NCBI GenBank assembly: GCA_009379925.1
Contig: WHSU01000001.1
Coordinates: 1-64,000, forward strand
From: Dehalococcoidia bacterium
GTDB lineage: Bacteria; Chloroflexota; Dehalococcoidia; UBA2979
DNA length: 64,000 bases
Direction of reading: 5' to 3'
In this document: positions 8,615 through 16,760 of the stretch, one piece after another
Layout of the letters: every line of letters starts with the position of its first letter
How positions within the stretch are numbered: the stretch's first letter is position 1
Translations under genes and position numbers: made by a program
The notes under the pieces: model-generated
Seen by the model: only the letters and a program-made list of their open reading frames with translations
Database searches by the model: none
What the model was told of the DNA's origin: nothing

Positions 8615-10618
8615 CTACACGTCCAGCCCGATGCCGCGGAGGAAGGCCTCCGGCCGCGGCTCGCGGCCGAGGAACTCCCGCAGCAGCTCGTCGCCGTCGC
8701 GGGTGCCACCGGCCTCCAGGATCAGCTCGCGGTACTCGCGCCCGACGATGGCCGGGTCTCCCTCCGGCGCGTACTGGAAGCGCGTGAACATGTCGTCGCC
8801 GAAGACCTGCGACCACAGGTAGCCGTAGTACCCGGCGTCGTAGCCGAAGAGGTGGCCGAACCCGGCCTGGAAGTGCGTATCCGGAGGCAACGGGAAGCCC
8901 GATACCGGATGCAGCTCGGCCGCCAGCGCATCGGTGTCTTTCTCGCGGCCGGGCCCGTGATACGCCAGGTCGAGGCGCGCGAAGAAGATCTGGCGGAGGT
9001 AGTGGATGCCGCTGCCGACGTTCTTCGCGGCGATCATGCGGTGCACCTGTTCCGCCGGCAGCGGCTCGCCACGCTCGACGTGCCTCGTGAACCCCGCGAG
9101 CACCTTCGGCTCCCACACCCAGTGCTCCAGCATCTGCGAAGGCGCCTCCACGAAGTCGCGTTCGACGTTCGTGCCCGCGAAGCGCGCGAAGCGGGACCGG
9201 GTCATCACCTGGTGCAGGATGTGGCCGAACTCGTGGAACAGTGTCTCCACCTCGGAGTGGCGCAGCAGCGAGGGCGACGTGGCTGTTGGCTTCGTGAAGT
9301 TCGCGACGATCGCGCTCACGGGTGGCTGATACGAGCCGTCCGGACGCTCTCGGCCCTGGCGCAGCGTGAACGCTGCCGCGTGCCCGTACTTGTCCGCGCG
9401 CGGGTGCAGGTCCATGTAGAAATGCGCGATGTGCTCCCCGCTGGCCGCATCCAGGACGGCGTGCAGACGGACATCGGGATGCCACGCCCTCGTATCGACG
9501 ACTGGGACGAAGCGCACCCCGACCAGGCGCTGGTAGACATCGAACAGGCCGTCGAGGGTGGCGTCCAGCGGGAAGTACTCGGCGATCGCGAAGCTATCGA
9601 CCTCGTACTCCTCCTTCAGGACGCGCTCCTGGTAGTACCGCCAGTCCCAGACCTCGATCGTGGCCTCGGGCTGCCCGAGGTGTTGCGCCTTCGACGCAGC
9701 CAGGTCCGCGATGTCCAGGTCGGCCTTCAGTCGCACCTTCTGTTGCAGGTCGAGCAGAAAGTCGGTCGCGGCCTCCGGCCGCTTCGCCATGCGTGTCTCG
9801 AGCACGTAGTGCGCCCACGAGCCGTAGCCAAGCGCGGTCGCGATCTCATCGCGGATGCCGATCGCCTCGGATAGCAGCGGCAGGTTGACGCCGGCGGCCT
9901 TGTTGTAGTTCTTCAGGAACAGCTCGCGGCGCAGGTCTCCGTCCTCGGCGGCCTCCATGAACGGATACATCTCCGGGTAGTCCAGCGACACCCGGTAGCG
10001 CTTTCCTTCGTCCGTGTCGACCTGCTCCAGCCGCTCGATGTAGCTGTCCGGCAGTCCGGTCAGCTGCTCCCGGGTGAGCAGGAGCGCGTCGTTGTACTCG
10101 TCGATGTTGCGGCGGAACTCGACGCCGAGGTTGACCAGGCGCTCCTTCGATGCCTGGATGCGCGCCCGCTCGGCTTCGCCGAGTTCGAAGCCGTCGCGTC
10201 GATAGTCGCGCAACTGGAACTCCAGTAGCCGCGCCTCCTCGCCCTCGAGCGCCTGTCCGGCGGCGGACTCGGCAAAGCCACGGAGCGCGTGGTACACGTC
10301 CTCCCGGAAGCCAACCGACGTCCCGTAGGTGTCCAGCTTCTGTTCGTACTCGATGGCGACGTCGCGCAGCTCCTTGTCCGCGGCGACGTATCCGAGGAAG
10401 CCATACTGCCCGCTGGCGCTGGCCAGCCGGTCGCCCACCTCGTCGAGGATGCGCAGAGTGTTGTCGAACGTCCGCTCGCCGTCCGGCACGGCCACGATGC
10501 CATCGAGGAGCCTGTCGCACTCGACGATGGCCTCGTCGCACCCGCGGCGGACATCCTCCGGCGTCACGGCGGCGTAGTCGAAGGGAGGCCTCGCGCCTCG
10601 GTCGCTGGTGTCAGGCAT
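8615..10618 (-). CDS. M3 family oligopeptidase (thimet/oligopeptidase A-like)
   Basis: A 667-residue zinc metallopeptidase. The M3 signature is TLFHEFGHILHQVM with H462-E463 and H466, followed by the downstream helix EAPSQMLEHWVWEP that supplies the third ligand. The long helical N-terminal half fits the family's enclosed, channel-like fold that restricts it to short peptides in the cytoplasm. ATG start at 10618; length is normal for the family. It is likely a housekeeping peptide-recycling enzyme rather than part of the adjacent catabolic genes. Confidence 0.95.
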   Translation of the reverse strand: MPDTSDRGARPPFDYAAVTPEDVRRGCDEAIVECDRLLDGIVAVPDGERTFDNTLRILDEVGDRLASASGQYGFLGYVAADKELRDVAIEYEQKLDTYGTSVGFREDVYHALRGFAESAAGQALEGEEARLLEFQLRDYRRDGFELGEAERARIQASKERLVNLGVEFRRNIDEYNDALLLTREQLTGLPDSYIERLEQVDTDEGKRYRVSLDYPEMYPFMEAAEDGDLRRELFLKNYNKAAGVNLPLLSEAIGIRDEIATALGYGSWAHYVLETRMAKRPEAATDFLLDLQQKVRLKADLDIADLAASKAQHLGQPEATIEVWDWRYYQERVLKEEYEVDSFAIAEYFPLDATLDGLFDVYQRLVGVRFVPVVDTRAWHPDVRLHAVLDAASGEHIAHFYMDLHPRADKYGHAAAFTLRQGRERPDGSYQPPVSAIVANFTKPTATSPSLLRHSEVETLFHEFGHILHQVMTRSRFARFAGTNVERDFVEAPSQMLEHWVWEPKVLAGFTRHVERGEPLPAEQVHRMIAAKNVGSGIHYLRQIFFARLDLAYHGPGREKDTDALAAELHPVSGFPLPPDTHFQAGFGHLFGYDAGYYGYLWSQVFGDDMFTRFQYAPEGDPAIVGREYRELILEAGGTRDGDELLREFLGREPRPEAFLRGIGLDV

Positions 10619-10848
10619 GCGCGCATGATGCCGTAAAACGCGCCGGCTTCATACCGAGAACCCTCGGGGGCGCGGGGATGGGGATGCGCCTGGTCTCCGG
10701 CCCTGGCGACTGCCCTACGCCCGCGTGCGACCTCGTCGGCACGCCACGAACGTTGTCAAGGGTTTAGACTGGTGCGTGCCGTACGGTCGGTAGGTATCGC
10801 CTCTGCGGGCGGCGCCCTATCCGAGCGACCCACCCGGAAGGACCGGAC

Positions 10849-12132
10849 ATGCCCACCAACACGCATCCCTTCACCCCCGAGATGAAGGAGTGCCCCTTCC
10901 CTCGTTACGACGAATGGCGAGAGGACGCGCCCCTGGTCTGGAGCCCGGAGGTCGAAGCGTGGCTGGTCACGTCCTATGAGGAGGCGAAGGCCATCCTGGC
11001 TAACCACCAGGTGTTCTCCTCCAGCAACTCCGTCTTCGGCGGCCCCGCGCTCGAGCACCCCGAGTTCCCCTCGATGATCAACCGCGACGAGCCGGACCAC
11101 CGGCGCCTGCGCGCGCTGGTGTCGAAGGCGTTCACCCCTCGGACCATCGAGGAGGCATGGGAGCCCCGCATCCGGCAGGTCGTGGAAGAGCTGGTGGACG
11201 GTGTGCTGGCGCGCGGCGACGGCCGCCTCGACATCGTGCGGGACGTGGCCTACCCGCTGCCGGTGAAGATCATCGCCGAGATCATCGGTGTCCCGCCCGA
11301 GCGGTTCGAGCAGTTCAAGACGTGGTCCAACGAGATCGTGTCACGCATCGGTCGCGTGCCCGAGCACGGCTACCGCTCGATGGAGCAGGCCGCGGAAGCC
11401 GCGGAGGAGGCGCTCGCCGAACGCGAGCACCACCGCGACGACGCCGAGGCGCCGGGTGGCGGTCCCGACGAGAGCATATTCGCGTACTTCGCGCAGGAGG
11501 TCGAGATGCGACGCGCGCAGCCCCGTGACGACCTCGTGACCCGCCTGGTGCAGGCGGAGGTCGACGGACGGCAGCTCGACCTGCCGGAACTGGTCTCGTT
11601 CCTCGTGCTGCTGCTCGTCGCCGGCAACGAGACGACGACGAACCTGATGAACCACTCGGTGCGCGCCATGGCGGAGCACCCCGAGCTACAACAGCGAGTA
11701 CGCGACCAGCCCGAGCTGATGGAGAAGCTGCTGGAGGAGGCGCTGCGCTGGGAGTCACCGATCCAGGGCTTCTACCGGCGTGCCCGCCAGGACATCGAGG
11801 TGGGCGGCGTACAGGTGAAGACCGGCGACGCCCTGCTCGTGCTGTTCGGCGCGGCCAACCGTGACCCCGAGAAGTACGAGTGCCCGGCCGACTTCGACCT
11901 CGAGCGGTTCGACGGGCAGACAGGTACGCGGGACCACCTGGCCTTCGGCTACGGCATCCACTACTGCCTGGGCGCCAACCTCGCGCGCATGGAGGCACGC
12001 ATCGCGATGCAGACCGTGCTGACGCGCCTCGGCGAGCTACGCTCGGTGGAGGGTCAGCGGGTGGAGTGGTGGGACGCGCCGTTCTTCCGCAGCCCGAAGG
12101 CCTACGTGGTCACGTACCAGCCACGCGCCTGA
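10849..12132 (+). CDS. Cytochrome P450 (second copy)
   Basis: A 427-residue P450 with I-helix AGNETTTNLMNH, ExxR in EEALRWESP and heme loop FGYGIHYCLGANLARME (Cys373). It is clearly related to the first P450 but differs through much of its length. It carries a charged insert near residues 180-225 (AEREHHRDDAEAPGGG...) before EVEMRRAQPRDDLVTRLV. ATG 10849 follows AAGGACC. It is transcribed away from the M3 peptidase gene and stands alone, with no redox partner alongside. Fits the CYP107/CYP125-like broad group; substrate unknown. Confidence 0.95.
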   Translation: MPTNTHPFTPEMKECPFPRYDEWREDAPLVWSPEVEAWLVTSYEEAKAILANHQVFSSSNSVFGGPALEHPEFPSMINRDEPDHRRLRALVSKAFTPRTIEEAWEPRIRQVVEELVDGVLARGDGRLDIVRDVAYPLPVKIIAEIIGVPPERFEQFKTWSNEIVSRIGRVPEHGYRSMEQAAEAAEEALAEREHHRDDAEAPGGGPDESIFAYFAQEVEMRRAQPRDDLVTRLVQAEVDGRQLDLPELVSFLVLLLVAGNETTTNLMNHSVRAMAEHPELQQRVRDQPELMEKLLEEALRWESPIQGFYRRARQDIEVGGVQVKTGDALLVLFGAANRDPEKYECPADFDLERFDGQTGTRDHLAFGYGIHYCLGANLARMEARIAMQTVLTRLGELRSVEGQRVEWWDAPFFRSPKAYVVTYQPRA

Positions 12133-12161
12133 CTTCGGGCCACGAGTCCCGAATCCGCCCA

Positions 12162-12234
12162 CCCTTCGACGGGCTCAGGGTGAGCGGACTTCCGGGCGGG
12201 CCGCCCATGCTTCGATACGGTTCAGGACGAGCGG
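12162..12234. repeat. Paired dispersed intergenic repeat (TTCGA..GAGCGG elements)
   Basis: Two related units lie in tandem after the P450. Unit 1 (12162-12187) reads CCCTTCGACGGGCTCAGGG then TGAGCGG. Unit 2 (12209-12234) reads GCTTCGATACGGTTCAGG then ACGAGCGG. Between them GGGCG-GGC-CGCCC can form a short hairpin. A near-identical single unit occurs at 38207-38232. Similar elements are scattered between genes in several GC-rich bacterial lineages. Here both sites are intergenic, so they may act as terminators or RNA-processing sites. Confidence 0.7.
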
Positions 12235-12264
12235 CCAGGATCCCGCACCCTGGCGCCGTCGCAC

Positions 12265-12744
12265 CTACCCCGCGTAGGCGACGGCCCGCGCGCGGGGTCG
12301 GTGGTGGACGTCCACGCCGCCCATGACCGCGCTCGCCTCGATGGTGAGCGTCGGCGCGCCGGCGGGCACCCGGTCGTTGTCGAGGCTGGCCTCACGTCCC
12401 CCGGCGATGCTGCGGCCGCCGCGCATCTCCACCCGCCAGTCGGCCGGTACGGAGACATCGATGCCACCCATGTACGTGCGCAGTTCCAGGTAGGCGCCGC
12501 CGGGCGCGATCTCTGCGTCGCTGAAGTCCAGTTCGACGCCGCCCATCGCCGCGAGCACCGTCCCCGCGCGGAACGAGCGTGCGTGGCTCTCGAACTCCAC
12601 GCCGTCCATGATCGCGACGATGTCGAACTCGTCCGTGTGTTCGTCACCGCTGGGCGGCACCATCCGCTTGGCGATCTGCGCCGCCATGATGATGAGCACG
12701 TTGATGACAATGATCCCGGCGAGCAGCCGGCGAAGTCCGCGCAT
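12265..12744 (-). CDS. LiaF-like membrane-anchored protein
   Basis: A 159-residue protein with one N-terminal membrane helix (LLAGIIVINVLIIMAAQIA) and a C-terminal beta-rich domain. That domain has repeated MGG turns (AAMGGVELDFSDAEIAPGG, TYMGGIDVSVPADW, AVMGGVDVHHRP). This pattern matches the LiaF/DUF2154 'cell-wall-active antibiotic response' domain, which in Firmicutes damps an envelope-stress two-component system. ATG 12744 is chosen because GGAGG lies just upstream; an earlier ATG at 12771 lacks this. No LiaRS pair is adjacent, so any regulatory role here is inferred. Confidence 0.8.
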   Translation of the reverse strand: MRGLRRLLAGIIVINVLIIMAAQIAKRMVPPSGDEHTDEFDIVAIMDGVEFESHARSFRAGTVLAAMGGVELDFSDAEIAPGGAYLELRTYMGGIDVSVPADWRVEMRGGRSIAGGREASLDNDRVPAGAPTLTIEASAVMGGVDVHHRPRARAVAYAG

Positions 12745-12870
12745 TGATGCCTCCTTGCAATCGCGGGACATGGTAGCAACGCCCGCATAGGTGGCTACGG
12801 ACGCGCCGGAGTGTGGCGGCTGCGGACAAGGCCTGTCCAGCGCAGAGTCGCGCTGCCTCGGGCGCTCGCG

Positions 12871-13500
12871 CTACTCCCGAACGCGCAGGCTGTCGAAGAA
12901 GTGGTCCACCTGCGCACCCACCTCCGCGCGAGCGGCGGTCACGTCCTCCGCCCGGGCGATGATGTGGGACGCCTCGCTGATCACCCCGAGCAACAGGTGC
13001 GCCAGCACGTCCACAGGGCGCGCATCGTCGATCAGGCCACGTTCGATGGCGGCGCCCAGTGCGCCGCGTAGCATGCCCAGGCTGTACTCGGTGTCGATCG
13101 TGCGCCAGCGCTCCCAGCCGAGTACCGATGGCGCGTCGATGAGCGCGATCCGCTGCACGGTGGGGTCCATCGAGTGGTCGAGCCACTCGAAGAGGCCCGC
13201 GCGGATGCGCTCCCAGGGGTCAGCCTCCGCGCGGTAGGCGGCGACGATGAGGTCCCGCAGTTGGTCCTGCAGGTCGCGGTAGACCGCCTCGAACAGGTCC
13301 TGCTTGTCGCGGAAGTGATGATAGAGCGCGCCCCGGGTGACGCCGGCGGCGTGCACGATTTCCTCGGTGGCGGTGGCGGCATAGCCGCGCTCGGCAAAGA
13401 GCGCCCGAGCGACATCGATCAGCGCGCCGCGTGTGCGGTCCGACTGCTCGGCCTTCCGCCCTCGGATGGCGAGCGGCGGTCGGGTGGTGGTGGCGGTCAT
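12871..13500 (-). CDS. TetR/AcrR family transcriptional regulator
   Basis: A 209-residue one-component repressor. The N-terminal helix-turn-helix region is RGALIDVARALFAERGYAATATEEIVHAAGVTRGALYHHFRDKQDLFEAVY, the canonical TetR form. The rest is a helical ligand-binding and dimerisation domain with the pattern of the TetR_C group (WERIRAGLFEWLDHSMDPTVQRIALIDAPSVLGW). ATG 13500 is taken because homology to the family begins soon after it, although the frame is open to 13719. It is divergent from the cadherin-repeat gene and 126 bases from the LiaF-like gene. The ligand and targets are unknown. Confidence 0.93.
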   Translation of the reverse strand: MTATTTRPPLAIRGRKAEQSDRTRGALIDVARALFAERGYAATATEEIVHAAGVTRGALYHHFRDKQDLFEAVYRDLQDQLRDLIVAAYRAEADPWERIRAGLFEWLDHSMDPTVQRIALIDAPSVLGWERWRTIDTEYSLGMLRGALGAAIERGLIDDARPVDVLAHLLLGVISEASHIIARAEDVTAARAEVGAQVDHFFDSLRVRE

Positions 13501-13893
13501 CGTGCCCTGCGTTCCATGGGGAGCCTCGTGTGCGGCCGGCGGTCCCTGCCGGCGGTGCTCGCGCCTCGTGCCGCCCCGCCAGCGGCGCCGAATCCCGGCC
13601 GGCTCCTCGGCCAGGAGGCGCTGATTTGCCCTTCGGGAAGTATGCGCCGAAGCAAAGATTATGGCACGACGGTAGCGCGAGTACCCGTGGCGGCGCCGTA
13701 CGGACATCCGGTACTCCAACAGGCGCGACGCGACTTCGATGCGATGTACCCTTCAGAACTAGCGTGGGATCTCCGAGGATGGCCTTGGTCGCCTCGTGTG
13801 ACCACCGTCCGTCGCGGGCTCACGAGATCCCGCAACCAGCGCACCTCTCCTGCGTCCGGGTCCAGCTGTGAGAGGGCTTCGAAGGGAAGCAGC
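13501..13893. other. 393-base intergenic region between divergent genes
   Basis: This region separates the TetR gene (minus) from the cadherin-repeat gene (plus) and should hold both promoters and probably the TetR operator. GCCGGC occurs twice close together near 13537-13555, itself a palindrome, but I found no convincing operator or promoter pair. Longer open frames here read into the flanking genes and have no recognisable protein signature. Confidence 0.4.
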
Positions 13894-14850
13894 ATGCCAG
13901 GGACCCACCGGTGGCGACTCGTCGCCACATCGGCCGTTGCGGCCATCGCGATCGGCCTTGCCTCGCCACTCGCCGCATTCGCGGCAGCGCCCGTGGCCGT
14001 CGACGACGACGCGACCACCCTTGAAGACACAGCCGTCGACATCGACGTGCTCGCCAACGACGATGACGCGGACGGCGACACACTGGAAGTCGTGGACGTG
14101 ACCGAGCCGGCGGACGGTACCGTCGAGGTCGACGACGACGGCGTCATCACCTACACGCCGGACCCCGACTTCAACGGCACGGACGGGTTCGACTACACCA
14201 TCTCGGATGGCGTCGATGAGTCGACCGCCACAGTCACCGTCACGGTTGACCCGGTCAACGACCCACCCGTGGCCGCAGACGACGAGGCGGACACCGACAT
14301 CGACACCGACGTGCTCGTCGATGTGCTCGCCAACGACGATGACGTGGACGGCGACGCCATCACGCTGGTCGACGTGAGCGATGGTCCCGACAACGGCACC
14401 GCCGTAGTCGAGGGCGACCGGATCCGCTACACGCCGGACGCCGGCTTCGAGGGCGCCGACGAGTTCACCTACACCATCACGGATGGCGAGGAGATCGCGA
14501 CGGCCACGGTCGAGGTGCACGTCGGCGAGGACGCCTCGTTGCTCGACCAGGCACTCGAGATCTGCGAGACAGGTGATTTCACGCACCCTTCGTTGTTCGC
14601 ACTGTGCCGGGTGCTGACGATCGTCCCCGACGAGGCGCAGCCGACGATCGCCGGTGTGGTGATCGCCCACGCCCAGAAGGTCGCGCCGGGCTGGCTCAAG
14701 AACCACGGCGGCGAGACGGCCGAACTGAGCGGTGATGACCACCGCGGCGGACCGCCCGCGTGGGTGATCGAGAAGCAGGCAGAGAAGGCGGCGCAGAAGG
14801 CTGAGGCGAAGGGGAACAAGGGCCGCGGCGGCCCGCCCTGGACTCGATAG
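13894..14850 (+). CDS. Secreted protein with two cadherin-like (Ig-like) repeats
   Basis: A 318-residue protein. Residues 1-29 form a signal peptide (hydrophobic ATSAVAAIAIGLASPLAAFA, cut near AFAAAP). Two repeats of about 90 residues follow. Each starts PVA(V/A)DD, contains DVLANDDD(A/V)DGD, a YTPD turn, a (G/E)FDYTI or EFTYTI strand and ends in TATV, the layout of bacterial cadherin-like/VCBS-type adhesion domains with acidic calcium sites. The C-terminal third is different: a helical DQALEICETGDFTHPSLFALC segment and a Lys/Ala-rich tail. ATG 13894 has GAAGGGA upstream. No sorting signal is seen, so it is probably secreted or wall-associated. Confidence 0.82.
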   Translation: MPGTHRWRLVATSAVAAIAIGLASPLAAFAAAPVAVDDDATTLEDTAVDIDVLANDDDADGDTLEVVDVTEPADGTVEVDDDGVITYTPDPDFNGTDGFDYTISDGVDESTATVTVTVDPVNDPPVAADDEADTDIDTDVLVDVLANDDDVDGDAITLVDVSDGPDNGTAVVEGDRIRYTPDAGFEGADEFTYTITDGEEIATATVEVHVGEDASLLDQALEICETGDFTHPSLFALCRVLTIVPDEAQPTIAGVVIAHAQKVAPGWLKNHGGETAELSGDDHRGGPPAWVIEKQAEKAAQKAEAKGNKGRGGPPWTR

Positions 14851-14940
14851 CCTGCGCCGACCAGGCACGGCGGGAACCGTTCAGGCCGCCCGGTCGTCCC
14901 ACCCACACGGGAGGCCAGACGGTTGCCCCCGCCTCCGTCT

Positions 14941-14974
14941 GCCGGGAGGGGATGCAGGGGCACCCCCTCCCGGC
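14941..14974 (+). terminator. Candidate intrinsic terminator after the cadherin-repeat gene
   Basis: An 11-base-pair perfect stem (GCCGGGAGGGG with CCCCTCCCGGC), whose 12-base loop can itself pair TGC with GCA. It lies about 90 bases downstream of the stop codon. No T-run follows, so it may be a Rho-independent terminator of the U-less type or an mRNA 3' end stabiliser. Confidence 0.5.
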
Positions 14975-15100
14975 CCTCTCCTCCCCGCCCCGGGGCCGGA
15001 TCGACAGCAACCTCGCCTGTACGCGCCCCGGTGTTCTGTTACACTGAAAGGCGCCAACGCGGACCGACGCGGGATGTACGCGCCCGTGAGAGGCCCTGCC

Positions 15101-16147
15101 ATGTCCCTCGCGCACGACCCTCAGATGTCCCCTCAGCCCCCGGCCGAACTCGATCCCGACCGTATCGATGCGGATGGGAGCGACCGGGTTGCCCTGGTGT
15201 TCCCCGGGCAAGGCTCGCAGACGCCCGGGATGGGCCGCCTGCTCTCCGAGCACTCCCAGGCCGCCCGCGACACCTTCCAGGAGGCGAGTGACTACACGGG
15301 CATCGATCTGGTGAAGGTCTGCTTCGACGCGGACGCGGACGACCTTTCGGACACCTCCAACACCCAGCCGGCCGTGCTCACCACTTCTGTCGCCTTCCTC
15401 CGCGCCATGCGCGAGAAGCTGACCGATGTCGGCGACCGCGTGCGCCCGCGGCTCTTCGGCGGGCACTCCCTCGGACTGTTCAGCGCCGCCGTCGCGTCGG
15501 AGGCGCTCTCGTTCCGGGATGCGCTCCTGGTCATCGTCGAGCGGGCCCGTCTGATGGGCGACTTCAACGAGGGCCGCCCGGTCGGCATGGCCTCCGTGAT
15601 CGGCCTCGACCACGAGATGGTGCGCCAGATCTGCGAGGACGCCACGCGCGACGCGGCGGACCGGGTGGACGTCGCCAACTACAACCTCGACACACAGACC
15701 GTGATCAGCGGCGACGTGACCGCACTGGAGCGCGCGATGGAGCGCGCCCGCGAGCTACAGGGCAAGGTGATCCGCCTCAAGGTGAAGGTCTCCAGCCACA
15801 CCCCGCTCCACGCCGAGCAGGCCGAGGAGTTCGCGCAGCTCATCCGAGAGATCCCGATCGCCGCGCCCTCGATGCCCGTCGTCTCCAACATCACGTCGCG
15901 CCTTCTGAAAACGGCGGAGGAGGTGCGCGCGGAGTTCGAGGCGCAGCTCCGCTCGCCCGTCCACTGGAGCGACAATGTGAAGCGCATGACCTCGGAGGGC
16001 GTCGAGACGTTCGTCGAGGTCGGTCCCGGCCACGTCCTGAGCCGCATGGTGAAGCGCGTCAGCGACGGCCTCACGGCTGTGTCCCTTGACGACGCCCGCG
16101 AGGAACCGATCCCGATCTCGGTGTTGCCGCCCCGCTCCGCACGCTAG
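15101..16147 (+). CDS. fabD: Malonyl-CoA:ACP transacylase
   Basis: A 348-residue FabD that loads malonyl groups onto acyl carrier protein for fatty-acid synthesis. Motifs: VALVFPGQGSQTPGMG at the N-terminus, the nucleophile elbow GGHSLGLFSAA with Ser123, and the catalytic His region VSSHTPLHAEQAEEF. The C-terminal VEVGPGHVLSRMVKR is typical. ATG 15101 is preferred because GAGAGG lies 7 bases upstream; an in-frame ATG at 15074 would add nine residues. It heads a same-strand group with a kinase-like gene and two ketoacyl synthases, although acpP and fabG are not adjacent. Confidence 0.94.
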   Translation: MSLAHDPQMSPQPPAELDPDRIDADGSDRVALVFPGQGSQTPGMGRLLSEHSQAARDTFQEASDYTGIDLVKVCFDADADDLSDTSNTQPAVLTTSVAFLRAMREKLTDVGDRVRPRLFGGHSLGLFSAAVASEALSFRDALLVIVERARLMGDFNEGRPVGMASVIGLDHEMVRQICEDATRDAADRVDVANYNLDTQTVISGDVTALERAMERARELQGKVIRLKVKVSSHTPLHAEQAEEFAQLIREIPIAAPSMPVVSNITSRLLKTAEEVRAEFEAQLRSPVHWSDNVKRMTSEGVETFVEVGPGHVLSRMVKRVSDGLTAVSLDDAREEPIPISVLPPRSAR

Positions 16148-16207
16148 TCCTCCCAGGAGACTCCTGCCGGCGGCAGCCTCCGCACGCAAGGGGGAGGTTG
16201 GCCAGCC

Positions 16208-16669
16208 GTGAAGCGCGTACTCCTGACGGGCATGTCTGCCACCGGTAAGTCGAGCGTCATCGGCGAGCTGGCCGCACGCGGCTATCGGGCGGTCGACATC
16301 GACGCCGCCGGGTGGCTGGAGCAGGCGCCCGATGGCCACTGGGAGTGGCAAGTCGAGCCCGTCCGCGAACTGCTGGCGACCGATGAGAGCGACGTGCTGT
16401 TCCTCAGCGGAACATCCGCGCGTCAGGGCCAGTTCTACCCGCAGTTCGACCACGTCATCCTCCTGAGCGCACCGACGGAGGTGATCGTGGAGCGGCTGGC
16501 GAACCGGACGACGAACCCCTACGGGAAGCATCCCGACGAACTGGCCGAGGTCCTGCACAACATCGAGGCGGTCGAGCCGCTGCTGAGGCGCCGCGCCCAC
16601 CACGAGGTGGACACGAGCGTCCCCCTCGACGAGGTGGTGGCCACGGTCTTGCGGCTCGTCGACGAATAA
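16208..16669 (+). CDS. Small P-loop kinase-like ATPase
   Basis: A 153-residue single-domain P-loop protein. Walker A is LLTGMSATGKSS, followed by a DID motif after the second strand and a lid-like RQGQFYPQFDHVILLSAPTEVIVERLANR segment. This resembles the shikimate/adenylate kinase superfamily (AAA_18-type), but the substrate site does not match a known enzyme. GTG start at 16208 with GGGGGAGG upstream. It sits between fabD and fabF, on the same strand. A nucleotide or small-molecule kinase is likely. Confidence 0.78.
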   Translation: MKRVLLTGMSATGKSSVIGELAARGYRAVDIDAAGWLEQAPDGHWEWQVEPVRELLATDESDVLFLSGTSARQGQFYPQFDHVILLSAPTEVIVERLANRTTNPYGKHPDELAEVLHNIEAVEPLLRRRAHHEVDTSVPLDEVVATVLRLVDE

Positions 16670-16760
16670 GCGGGCGGCGCGCCCACACGCCGCTCCACCC
16701 CGTATCCCGTCCCTCGCGTAAGATCGGCTGAGTCCCCGACGAGCATCGAGGAGGCCGCGC

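Noticed and set aside
13174-14850. Cadherin-repeat protein extended upstream through the TetR gene
   Set aside because: The extra part overlaps TetR on the other strand and lacks a signal peptide; the signal peptide begins right at ATG 13894.
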